Part shown: positions 1 through 6,368 of the stretch, piece after piece
Layout: each line of letters begins with the position of its first letter
How positions within the stretch are numbered: the first letter of the stretch is position 1
Assembly: GCA_003136335.1 (NCBI GenBank)
Contig: PLEA01000630.1
Coordinates: 1 to 7,632, forward strand
Source: Acidobacteriaceae bacterium
Lineage (GTDB): Bacteria; Acidobacteriota; Terriglobia; Terriglobales; SbA1
DNA length: 7,632 nt
Direction: 5' to 3'
Notes under the pieces: model-generated
Told to the model about the DNA's origin: nothing
Databases searched by the model: none
The model's input: the letters and a program-made list of their open reading frames with translations, nothing else
Made by a program: the position numbers and the translations under genes

Positions 1-1
1 G

Positions 2-592
2 CTCAAGGGGATTCACTACGCGATGGAGTCGGGGATGCTCGCGGGGACGGCGATTGCGGATGCATTGCGATCATCGGGAACCGCCGACGCCAGCCAGCTC
101 GCGGCATACGATCGCGCCGTGCGCCAGTCGCGCATTGTGGGTGACTTGCGGGTCACGCGCAACATGCGGCCGGCATTCAAGCATGGACTTGTCGGCGGTG
201 TCCTTCGCGCCGGTCTCATGACACTGAGTCGCGGAGCCTTCCCGGGTGGCCGCATCGCCATGCCGAGCGACGCGGAGGCCCCCCGCGCTACGCATCCGGT
301 CGCGCCGTTCGTGCCCGACAATGTCCGGACCTTCAGCAAGGTCGACGCGGTCTTCAAGTCGGGGAACGCCACCCGTGACTCGATTCCATCGCACCTGATC
401 GTCGGCAAGAGCATCACTGGCGAGGTGGCCGAGTTCTACGCCCATCTCTGCCCGGCCGGAGTGTATGAGCGTGACGGCGACACGTTGCGAATCAATCCGC
501 CGAATTGTGTCGACTGCAAGGCAACGGACGTGCTCGGGCCGCGCTGGACGCCGCGGGAAGGAGGAAGCGGTCCCAAGTACCGACTGATGTAA
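2..592 (+). CDS. Electron transfer flavoprotein:ubiquinone oxidoreductase (ETF-QO), C-terminal part
   Basis: The 5' end lies outside the window; the reading frame is open from base 2 to a TAA at 590-592, giving about 196 residues. The family is a membrane-associated flavoprotein that passes electrons from reduced ETF to quinone, linking fatty-acid and amino-acid oxidation to respiration. The opening KGIHYAMESGMLAG matches the FAD-domain segment of ETF-QO. It is followed by an FPGGRIA segment and then the C-terminal ferredoxin-like domain with HLCPAGVYE, INPPNCVDCK and a GGSGPKYRLM tail. The family normally has four cluster cysteines, the last three as CxxCxxC. Here the cysteines at 449-451, 506-508 and 515-517 are present, but the fourth position (524-526) is ACG, threonine. 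The domain is otherwise intact, so this looks like a natural variant rather than decay. The gene converges on the terC gene. Family assignment is secure; the cofactor state is uncertain. Confidence 0.88.
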   Translation, partial: LKGIHYAMESGMLAGTAIADALRSSGTADASQLAAYDRAVRQSRIVGDLRVTRNMRPAFKHGLVGGVLRAGLMTLSRGAFPGGRIAMPSDAEAPRATHPVAPFVPDNVRTFSKVDAVFKSGNATRDSIPSHLIVGKSITGEVAEFYAHLCPAGVYERDGDTLRINPPNCVDCKATDVLGPRWTPREGGSGPKYRLM

Positions 593-594
593 GC

Positions 595-682
595 AGTAAG
601 AAGTAAGAAGTAAGAAGGTAGGGAGGACAGCAGGACTCAGCTCCTGCTGTCCTCCCTACCTTCTTACTTCTTACTTCTTACT
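595..682. repeat. Perfect 41-bp inverted repeat with heptamer arms, 6-nt loop
   Basis: Bases 595-635 pair without mismatch with 642-682 around a 6-base loop (636-641). The outer part of each arm is three exact copies of the heptamer AGTAAGA (595-615 on the left, its complement on the right). The inner part is a unique GGTAGGGAGGACAGCAGGA-type stem. The element starts 3 bases after the ETF-QO stop and runs into the last four codons of terC, supplying its lysine end and stop. It sits between convergent genes, so either transcript would fold into a very long hairpin and could use it as a 3' end. There is no T-run typical of a simple intrinsic terminator, so termination is inference. Confidence 0.9.
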
Positions 683-1579
683 TGCGAAGATTGATATCGC
701 GAGTATTGCGATGATGCCTGTCAACGACAGCTCGGGCGCGACCTGCACCCAGGGCCCCACCAGCATCTTGATGCCCACCAGGACCAGCACGACGGCAACC
801 CCGAATCGGAGATAGCTGAAGCGATCGAGTATCCCGGCCAGCAGGAAGAACAGCGCGCGCAATCCGATGATCGCAAAAATGTTTGACGTATAGACCAGGA
901 ACGGATCGCGGGTCATCGCGAAGATGGCGGGAATCGAGTCGGTAGCGAAGACGAGATCAGTCCATTCGATCACCAGGATGACCGGCAGCAGCGGGGTGGC
1001 CAGCCACTTCCCGCCGATGCGGACGAAGAAGGCGCCGCCATGGAACTCGTTTGTCAGCGGCCAGACCCGTCGCGCGGCGCGCATCGCCAGATTGGTCGCC
1101 GGCTCGGCCCGTTGCGCGTCGGGCCTGGCGAACATCTTGACGCCAGTGAAGACCAGCAGGGCACCCAGCACGTAGATCACCCAGCTGATTTCATCGAGCA
1201 GCAGGGTTCCCATGCCGATCATCACGGCGCGCATCACAATTGCGCCGAGAATGCCCCATTTGAGCACGACCGGCTGCAGTGCCGTCGGGACCGCGAAGTA
1301 GTGCAGCACCAGGATGAACACCAGCAGGTTGTCGACCGAGAGCGACAGCTCCACCACGTAGCCGGCTGTGAATTGCACCGCATCGACATGCCCTTCCCGC
1401 CACCAGATCAGGCAGCCGAAGGCTGCCGCGACGCCGATGACGCCGATGCTCCACCACGCGGCTTTGTGGATGCCTGGCGCATGAACGCGCCGCCGCGCGC
1501 CGCCAAGGTCGACTGCCAGCAGCGATACGATGATGGCGGCGAAGATCAGCCAGATCGACAACGAATGACCCGCGATCAC
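671..1579 (-). CDS. TerC/Alx-family integral membrane protein, probable metal-ion transporter
   Basis: This is a polytopic inner-membrane protein of the TerC family, closest in motif content to E. coli Alx, whose relatives are linked to manganese export and tellurite or alkaline stress. Counting from the GTG at 1579 it has 302 residues and about seven to nine hydrophobic segments. Signature stretches are ELSLSVDNLLVF (about 77-88) and FATDSIPAIFAMTRDPF (about 211-227) followed by SNIFAIIGLRALFFLLAG. The acidic residues of SVDN and ATDSIPA, thought to bind metal in the family, are intact. I chose GTG 1579 because family members begin within a few residues of the first membrane helix. The in-frame ATG at 1669 would add 30 polar residues, overlap moeA by 74 bases and has no Shine-Dalgarno sequence. 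With GTG 1579 the gene starts 16 bases after the moeA stop, suggesting cotranscription. Its 3' end lies in the long inverted repeat. Substrate is not determined by sequence. Confidence 0.88.
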   Translation of the reverse strand: MIAGHSLSIWLIFAAIIVSLLAVDLGGARRRVHAPGIHKAAWWSIGVIGVAAAFGCLIWWREGHVDAVQFTAGYVVELSLSVDNLLVFILVLHYFAVPTALQPVVLKWGILGAIVMRAVMIGMGTLLLDEISWVIYVLGALLVFTGVKMFARPDAQRAEPATNLAMRAARRVWPLTNEFHGGAFFVRIGGKWLATPLLPVILVIEWTDLVFATDSIPAIFAMTRDPFLVYTSNIFAIIGLRALFFLLAGILDRFSYLRFGVAVVLVLVGIKMLVGPWVQVAPELSLTGIIAILAISIFASKK

Positions 1580-1595
1580 TGGCGGCTCGACGTGT

Positions 1596-2933
1596 TCAGT
1601 GCCTCGGTGAAGACGGCGCGTGGTCGAAGCACAACCCTTCGACGACAGATCCGGCGGCAAGAGACCCATCGCCGGCGGGAATAATCGCCAGGCAATCGGC
1701 CCGCACCATCGACATCAGCATTCCCGACCCCTGCGGTCCCGCCAGCGCCGCCACGGGGATTTCGCCGCCGGGCCACGCCAGCGTGCAGCGCAAATACTGG
1801 TCGAGCACCGGGTCCTGGCGGGCGGCGTCGCGCAGCGTCATCGCTCTCGTCGATCGAATCGGCTGACGATGCCCGGCCATGGCGCGGATCGCCGGCCGGC
1901 CGAAGAGCTCGAAGGTGACCATGGTCGATACGGGATTTCCTGGCAGGCCGAAGAAATAGGTGCCCGGCCTTTCCCGGGCGGAGCCTGCCCTGAGCCTGTC
2001 GAAGGGGGCGCCCGCGCCACATTTACCAAATACGACCGGGCGTCCAGGCTGGATTTTCGCTCCGGTAAAGAAGAATTCGGCGTGCATTTCTGACAGCGCC
2101 TGCTCGACCAGATCGTAACGGCCCATGGAGACACCGCCGGTCATCAGTAACAGATCTGACTTCAGGCCTTCTTCGATCAGGCGGCGCAGTCCCCGCAGTT
2201 CGTCCGGGGCCACGGGCAGCAGCACGGCTTCACCGCCAGCCTCGCGAATCTGCGCAGCGAGCGAATAACTGTTTGAGTTGCGAATCTGGGTTGGGCCGGG
2301 AGTGGCGTCGACGCCCACAATCTCGTCCCCCGTTGTCAACACCGCGACTCGCGGGCGCTTATACACTTGTAACCGTGATTTGCCCACCGAAGCGGCGAGC
2401 GCGACGGCCGCCGCATTCAGGCGGACGCCGCGGTCGAGCACACGGGCGTCCTCGCGGGCCTCGGCACCGCGGGCAACGATGTTCTCTCCGGGCACAACGC
2501 TCCGCGTGATTTCGACCTGTGTGCCATCTTGCGAATTATGCCGCGAGCTGTACTCGACCATCACCACCGCGTCCGCACTCGCGGGGACCGGAGCTCCGGT
2601 CATGATAGACGCGGTTTGTCCCCTGCCGATGTTGCGCGGGATTCTGTCGAGTTTCTCGCCCGCTTTAATTTCGCCGATCACTTCGAGCATTGCGGGCAGT
2701 TGGGATAGGTCCGTTGAGCGCACGGCATAGCCATCGCGCGTGGATCGGGGAAATGGCGGAATATCGCGATCGGCCGTCACAAACTCGGACAGAACGCGGC
2801 CCGCAGCGGCAAGGAGATCTACAGATTCGCCGCTCGCTGGAACGTTGCTGGTTCGAACCAGCGCGGCTTGAGCCTCTACCACACGGCGGGCGTCTTCAAA
2901 GCTCAGGACGATATTTACAGGCGCCGCGGACAT
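1596..2933 (-). CDS. moeA: Molybdopterin molybdenumtransferase MoeA
   Basis: This cytoplasmic enzyme of molybdenum cofactor synthesis inserts molybdate into molybdopterin, using the adenylylated intermediate. The 445-residue protein has the whole family layout: an N-terminal PPFPRSTRDGYAVR segment (59-72), MTGAPVPASADAVV (111-124), the MogA-like domain with VAVLTTGDEIV (196-206), the GGVSMGRYD loop (266-274), QPGRPVVFG (295-303) and GLPGNPVSTMVTFELF (329-344), then a C-terminal beta domain ending near GDGSLAAGSVVEGL. The usual methionine of the family's STMDGYA-like motif is arginine. Between VFGKCG and TYFFGLPGNP lies a 15-20 residue excess that contains FDRLRAGSA, encoded by an interspersed DNA repeat (separate entry). 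ATG 2933 gives the expected family start, although no clear Shine-Dalgarno sequence precedes it. It lies 92 bases after the pilT-like gene and just before terC. No other molybdenum genes are in view. Confidence 0.95.
   Translation of the reverse strand: MSAAPVNIVLSFEDARRVVEAQAALVRTSNVPASGESVDLLAAAGRVLSEFVTADRDIPPFPRSTRDGYAVRSTDLSQLPAMLEVIGEIKAGEKLDRIPRNIGRGQTASIMTGAPVPASADAVVMVEYSSRHNSQDGTQVEITRSVVPGENIVARGAEAREDARVLDRGVRLNAAAVALAASVGKSRLQVYKRPRVAVLTTGDEIVGVDATPGPTQIRNSNSYSLAAQIREAGGEAVLLPVAPDELRGLRRLIEEGLKSDLLLMTGGVSMGRYDLVEQALSEMHAEFFFTGAKIQPGRPVVFGKCGAGAPFDRLRAGSARERPGTYFFGLPGNPVSTMVTFELFGRPAIRAMAGHRQPIRSTRAMTLRDAARQDPVLDQYLRCTLAWPGGEIPVAALAGPQGSGMLMSMVRADCLAIIPAGDGSLAAGSVVEGLCFDHAPSSPRH
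1981..2005 (-). repeat. In-frame interspersed repeat inside moeA
   Basis: On the minus strand this stretch reads CCCTTCGACAGGCTCAGGG followed by CAGGCTC, a short sequence I recognise from memory as interspersed in many unrelated bacterial genomes. It contains the 7-mer GAGCCTG twice on the plus strand (1981-1987 and 1992-1998). It lies in the moeA coding region without breaking the frame and encodes FDRLRAGSA, in a loop between two conserved MoeA motifs. The extra residues in comparison with ordinary MoeA are consistent with insertion. That it is a mobile or amplified repeat is recognition, not something proved by this window. Confidence 0.65.
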
Positions 2934-3013
2934 GGAGAGATGATACGACAGAGAAAGTGTGACATTGAGAGAGGGGAGTCTCTAGCAATCACAGAAAGTC
3001 AATGCAGCGCAGG

Positions 3014-3041
3014 GGAATTGGGGCTTTACCGCGCCAATTCC
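3014..3041 (-). other. Stem-loop over the pilT-like stop codon
   Basis: GGAATTGG (3014-3021) and CCAATTCC (3034-3041) form a perfect 8-bp stem with a 12-base loop that includes the TAA stop of the pilT-like gene (3026-3028). No T-run follows on the minus strand, so it is at best a weak terminator or a transcript-stability hairpin in the spacer before moeA. The rest of the spacer (2934-3013) shows no convincing promoter. Confidence 0.35.
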
Positions 3042-4171
3042 TGCCCAAGTGCGGCCGGATTGCTGGCATAAGAAAGACCAGTTTCGAGATCGATCAGCCG
3101 GTCCTGGACCAGTTGCGCGATCTCACCGTCGAAATGCTGCATCCCTTCGGCAGCGCCGGCCTTCATGGCGTCGAGAAGACTTTTGTTCTCGCGCTCCCCT
3201 TTTTCGATGCACTCGCGGATGCGGGCATTCGCTTTGAGGATTTCGAAGGCAGCAACGCGCCCGCTGCGATCCGACTTCGACATGAGCCGCTGGCAGATGA
3301 TGTAGCGGAGCGACTTGGCAAAACGCTCGCGCGCCGATTGCTGCTCAGCCGGCGAGAACGAACCGACAATACGCTCCACGGTTTTCGAAGTGTCCATCGT
3401 GTTCAAACTGGAAAATACGAGGTGGCCGGTCTCAGCCGCTTCGAGCACGATTTCGATGGTCTCCCGGTCGCGCATTTCGCCGACGAGAATCACTTTCGGC
3501 GCCTGGCGCATTGCCGAACGCAAGGCATGAGCGAAGCTCGGTGTGTCGCTGTGCAACTCCCGCTGATGAATCGTGGAACATTTGTGATTGTGCAGGAACT
3601 CGATAGGATCTTCGATCGTGATGATGTGGTAGTACTTCTCGCGGTTAATGGCGTCAATGAGCACCGCCATGGTCGACGACTTGCCGGATCCGGCGGGCCC
3701 GGTCACCAGCACAATTCCATCCTTGAGTTTGGTCACCTCCGCCAACTGTTGCGGCAGACGCAGCGAGGCAAAGTCGGGAACGGCGGTGGGAATGACGCGC
3801 ATCACAATGGCACAACTGCCACGCTGAATAAAAATATTGACGCGGAAACGGGCCAAGCCGGGTAGTCCGAAGGAAATGTCGCAAGCCCCATGCTCGCGAA
3901 GAGTCGTGATCGCCTGCTTATTGTCGCCAATCAGATCGGCGGCGATGTGACGCGTGTCGTCGGCAGTAAGGAACGTGAGCCCGGGCACCTGCACTGGGAT
4001 CATCTGGCCGTAGACCTGTACTTGCGGTGGACGCCCAGGCGAAAAAATCAGGTCGCTGATCTTTTCCGAGGCACGCAGCATCGCTCCCAGCAACGCTGGA
4101 GTCGCTACCCTGCCGCTTCCATCGAAACCTTCTAATGCAACGGAAATCGGAGCAATGGTTGGTGCTGCCAT
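3026..4171 (-). CDS. PilT/PilU-like type IV pilus retraction ATPase family protein, atypical
   Basis: This 381-residue protein belongs to the secretion/pilus hexameric ATPases of the PilT-PilU branch, which power type IV pilus retraction at the inner membrane. An N-terminal PAS-like domain contains SDLIFSPGRPPQVQVYG (about 39-55). The ATPase core follows: Walker A GPAGSGKSST (158-167), Asp box TIEDPIEF (185-192), Walker B VILVGEMRDRET (227-238) and His box TGHLVFSSLNT (248-258). The C-terminal region has GRVAAFEIL (304-312) and a typical tail FDGEIAQLVQDRLI. Two features depart from canonical PilT: the LHT of the His box is LNT (N257), and the AIRNLI motif needed for retraction in characterised PilT is ARIRECI (316-322). 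It may be a paralogue such as PilU, or have another motor role. ATG 4171 has GAGGA (complement of 4175-4179) only 3 bases upstream. No pilin or PilB/C genes are nearby, so the exact function is open. Confidence 0.85.
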   Translation of the reverse strand: MAAPTIAPISVALEGFDGSGRVATPALLGAMLRASEKISDLIFSPGRPPQVQVYGQMIPVQVPGLTFLTADDTRHIAADLIGDNKQAITTLREHGACDISFGLPGLARFRVNIFIQRGSCAIVMRVIPTAVPDFASLRLPQQLAEVTKLKDGIVLVTGPAGSGKSSTMAVLIDAINREKYYHIITIEDPIEFLHNHKCSTIHQRELHSDTPSFAHALRSAMRQAPKVILVGEMRDRETIEIVLEAAETGHLVFSSLNTMDTSKTVERIVGSFSPAEQQSARERFAKSLRYIICQRLMSKSDRSGRVAAFEILKANARIRECIEKGERENKSLLDAMKAGAAEGMQHFDGEIAQLVQDRLIDLETGLSYASNPAALGQELAR

Positions 4172-4301
4172 TCGTCCTCACGCTCGGGGAATCGCACGCA
4201 CCACAGAATTTGGAGATACTTCACTGTACCGCGCCGCGGGCCACACGCGAAGGACAGTAAGTGCATAGTCCTTCGTAACCCCACAATGGGCAAACGCAGA
4301 A

Positions 4302-4325
4302 AGGGCGGCTCGCCAAAGCCGCCCT
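4302..4325 (-). terminator. Rho-independent terminator-like hairpin after the TPR gene
   Basis: Read on the minus strand, a 9-bp GC-rich stem AGGGCGGCT/AGCCGCCCT (arms 4317-4325 and 4302-4310, loop 4311-4316) lies about 28 bases after the TPR-protein stop. It is followed by the U-rich tract TTTCTGCGTTT. It would end the TPR-protein transcript before the pilT-like gene. The remaining spacer to 4172 shows no clear promoter hexamers. Confidence 0.6.
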
Positions 4326-4352
4326 GTGCAAGTGCTTGTATCTACAGATGAT

Positions 4353-5501
4353 CTACTTCTTAGGCGCCTTCTTCTTGCCATATGTGGTTTCCACCGACGA
4401 CCCGATGCTGGTCAGCATCTGCTTCGCTGCGTCCGCATAGGTACCGGTGGGCTGCAGTTCCAGATATTTCTGGAATGCCTCAGCAGTTCCGGGAGGCGCA
4501 ATCATTTTGTCTCCCTGAAGCGTGGCCTTGCCAATCATATTTACACCCTTCCAATAGTAGGCGTCGGCGCGGCTGGGATCGGCAGCAATCACTTTGTTGA
4601 AGGCTGCCAGAGCGTCATCCACTTTGCCCGCGTTGGTGAGCACGGCACCCGTGTTGAAATAGTACTGCCCGGCACTCGTCGGGTCGGCCTGGGCCGCCAG
4701 TTCGTAGGTCTTGACCGCATCATCGGTTTTGTTGGCCTTGGCATAAGCTTCCGCCAGGTTGTTGTAGTAAGCAGCCAGGTTCTTGGCCGCATTCGGATCC
4801 TTCTCATTGGCGGCGGCCTTCTTGAGATCGACGGCTTTCTGATACGCTTCGATGGCCGAAGCCAGCCGCTTTTGCTTTTCCGCTGGATCGGTCTGCTTGG
4901 GCGCCGACAGCCGGTAATAATCTCCCAGTTTGAACCAGAGCAGGTCACGGGTTGCGTCCACCTGGGTGGCTTCGTTCAGGGACGCAATGGCGGTATCAAA
5001 GTCGCCCGCATCGGCCGCCGTCTTGGCCGCGTTCAGTTTCTCGTTAAGAGTCTTGACGGTCATCGTTTCCTTGGCCGACTTGGCCTGCTGTTCCTGCATC
5101 TGCTTCAACTGCTCTGGAGAAAGACCTTGTCCCTTGGCCGCGCTCTCCATTTCCTTCTTCACATCCAGGTCCAGAGTGTTCTCGTCCAGCTGAACCTTGA
5201 ATCCTTTCACGTGATCCATTTCCTTCCCGGCCTTCATATCATCCGCGTTCTTGTAGAGCGTCACCAGGTAAGTGCCGGGCGTGAGCCCCAGCGAAAAGTA
5301 TTCGCCTTTCTTGTTGGTCTTGAGAGGGTATTTCTGACCATTGTCCGTGTTCGTCCAGATCACGATTGCGTCGGCAACGGGGTTGCCCTGGGCGTCTTTG
5401 CACGCGCCCTTGACCGTTCCCGAAGCCTGCGCGAAGACTGGAGGCACACACAGTCCGAGCGCCAGTACTGCGAATAGAAGAAATGCGAAATGCTTTTTCA
5501 T
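4353..5501 (-). CDS. Secreted carboxypeptidase-regulatory-like domain plus TPR protein
   Basis: I do not recognise a named gene. The 382-residue product starts with a Sec signal peptide (MKK, hydrophobic core 5-20, FAQA site near 26). A carboxypeptidase-regulatory-like beta-sandwich follows (about 28-85; key pieces GTVKGACKDAQGNPVADAIV and GLTPGTYLVTL). Next comes a lysine/glutamine-rich linker predicted as helical (about 115-160), then an array of about four or five tetratricopeptide-like repeats (about 160-365), with units such as GDFDTAIASLNEA, NKTDDAVKTYELAAQADP and GKVDDALAAFNKVIAADP. The end is a lysine-rich GKKKAPKK tail. Such architecture suggests a periplasmic or exported scaffold binding protein partners; the partner is unknown. 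ATG 5501 was chosen because GGGAGG lies 4 bases upstream and the signal peptide begins there; the frame extends upstream without a plausible start. It lies between queC and a terminator-like hairpin, so it is probably transcribed alone. It is richer in AAG lysine codons and less GC-rich than its neighbours, which would fit high expression. Confidence 0.85.
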   Translation of the reverse strand: MKKHFAFLLFAVLALGLCVPPVFAQASGTVKGACKDAQGNPVADAIVIWTNTDNGQKYPLKTNKKGEYFSLGLTPGTYLVTLYKNADDMKAGKEMDHVKGFKVQLDENTLDLDVKKEMESAAKGQGLSPEQLKQMQEQQAKSAKETMTVKTLNEKLNAAKTAADAGDFDTAIASLNEATQVDATRDLLWFKLGDYYRLSAPKQTDPAEKQKRLASAIEAYQKAVDLKKAAANEKDPNAAKNLAAYYNNLAEAYAKANKTDDAVKTYELAAQADPTSAGQYYFNTGAVLTNAGKVDDALAAFNKVIAADPSRADAYYWKGVNMIGKATLQGDKMIAPPGTAEAFQKYLELQPTGTYADAAKQMLTSIGSSVETTYGKKKAPKK

Positions 5502-5505
5502 GTTG

Positions 5506-5511
5506 CCTCCC
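5506..5511 (-). promoter_or_regulatory. Strong ribosome binding site of the TPR gene
   Basis: The minus strand reads GGGAGG, then CAAC, then ATG. It is the best Shine-Dalgarno sequence in the window and decides the start at 5501 over upstream in-frame codons. It shows that the organism uses canonical initiation, which makes its absence before queC and queE notable. Confidence 0.8.
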
Positions 5512-5544
5512 GGCAAATTCGATTTTTGCTGGCCGATTCTTAAC

Positions 5545-5559
5545 AGTCGATTGACGACT
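5545..5559. promoter_or_regulatory. Small dyad in the TPR-gene upstream region
   Basis: AGTCG-ATTGA-CGACT is a perfect 5-bp dyad with a 5-base centre, about 45 bases upstream of the TPR-gene start. On the minus strand it is followed by the AT-rich TTAAGAAT. This resembles a -10 region, but no good -35 hexamer sits at 17 bases. It could be an operator or chance; nothing else stands out in the 89-base spacer between queC and this gene. Confidence 0.25.
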
Positions 5560-5590
5560 ACCAAAATCAAAATCCACTCTCTGCGAATGC

Positions 5591-6271
5591 CTATCTGCCC
5601 GCATACGGAATTGGATCCGGCACTCCCGCCGCCTCGAAGGCGCGCAGGCGCAACACACAACTATCGCAGATTCCGCAGGCCTGATCTTCGCGACTGTAAC
5701 ATGACCAAGTTAAATCGAAGGGCACACCCAGTTCAAGGCCAAGGCCCACAATCTCGTGTTTTCTCATCGCGATGAGCGGAGTGACGATTTCAATGGCACC
5801 TTTCTTAGTGCCCGTTCTTACAACCTCATTGAATGCCTTGTAATAGGCTGGACGACAATCCGGATAGCCGGAACTGTCAGGCTCGACTGCGCCAATGTAC
5901 ACCTTTTCTGCGCCCAGCACTTCGGCCCAGCTCACGGCCACAGCCAGGAAATGCGCGTTGCGGAAAGGGACGTAAGTGACGGGAATGTTCCGGCCGACCT
6001 CTTCAGCCTCGGGCACGGCGATGGCCTCGTCGGTCAGCGCGGAGCCGCCAATGGCGCGCAGCGCCTCGTTTCGGACCGCAAGCGTGTCGTGGATTTGCAA
6101 GCGCCGGCAAATGGCGAGATACGACTGCCGCTCGCGCTCCTCGGTGCGCTGTCCATAACTGATGTGCACTGCGGCGGCGTCATGGTCGCGCGCTGCCAAT
6201 GCCGCGCAAACACAGGAATCCATACCGCCGCTGAGCAGCACAACAGCCCGCGATTGCTTCGAGGATGGCAT
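5591..6271 (-). CDS. queC: 7-cyano-7-deazaguanine synthase QueC
   Basis: QueC converts 7-carboxy-7-deazaguanine to preQ0 with ammonia and ATP in the cytoplasm, the last shared step toward queuosine and archaeosine-type bases. The 226-residue protein has the N-type ATP-pyrophosphatase loop LLSGGMDS (12-19), the family stretch YVPFRNAHFLA (100-110), SSGYPDCRP (133-141) and a C-terminal zinc site of four cysteines (C191, C199, C202, C205 in CYSREDQACGICDSC). Length and motifs are complete. ATG 6271 starts the protein 11 residues before the loop, as expected; an in-frame TTG at 6343 would translate the intergenic repeat and is rejected. There is no Shine-Dalgarno sequence: the codon is preceded by TTTTTT and a heptamer repeat. 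It follows queE in the same direction with a 97-base spacer filled by that repeat. Confidence 0.95.
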   Translation of the reverse strand: MPSSKQSRAVVLLSGGMDSCVCAALAARDHDAAAVHISYGQRTEERERQSYLAICRRLQIHDTLAVRNEALRAIGGSALTDEAIAVPEAEEVGRNIPVTYVPFRNAHFLAVAVSWAEVLGAEKVYIGAVEPDSSGYPDCRPAYYKAFNEVVRTGTKKGAIEIVTPLIAMRKHEIVGLGLELGVPFDLTWSCYSREDQACGICDSCVLRLRAFEAAGVPDPIPYAGR

Positions 6272-6275
6272 AAAA

Positions 6276-6365
6276 AAGATTGTTGATTGATGATTTCTGA
6301 TGGTTGATTGAAACCCACAAACAACGATTCTTGGGTTTGACAATCAACAATCAACAATCAGCAAT
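6276..6365. repeat. Imperfect heptamer inverted repeat between queE and queC
   Basis: The right arm has in-phase heptamers CAATCAA (6341-6347), CAATCAA (6348-6354), CAATCAG (6355-6361) and a degenerate CAATTCC. The left arm has the complementary TTGATTG at 6283-6289 and 6304-6310, with two diverged copies between them and one before. The arms pair in blocks: 6311-6317 with 6332-6338, then, after a 2-base bulge, 6303-6310 with 6341-6348, with partial pairing further out to about 6286/6365. The loop is 6318-6331. The element fills nearly the whole gap from the queE stop (6369) to the queC start (6271), so it would be transcribed as a long hairpin inside the que mRNA. Confidence 0.8.
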
Positions 6366-6368
6366 TCC

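Noticed and set aside
1040..1684. Plus-strand open frame opposite terC
   Set aside because: It is rich in His, Arg, Asp and Gln, as expected for the antisense of membrane-protein codons; it has no domain.
3002..3865. Plus-strand open frame opposite the pilT-like gene
   Set aside because: The opposite strand encodes complete Walker motifs; this frame shows no conserved features.
4326..5477. Long plus-strand open frame of 383 codons
   Set aside because: It lies antisense to the clear TPR-protein gene, has no recognisable domain and has biased composition expected of a shadow of a lysine/alanine-rich gene.
5448..5501. Lipoprotein signal in the TPR protein (LGLC)
   Set aside because: The residue before the cysteine is leucine rather than Gly, Ala or Ser, and a normal FAQA cleavage site follows.
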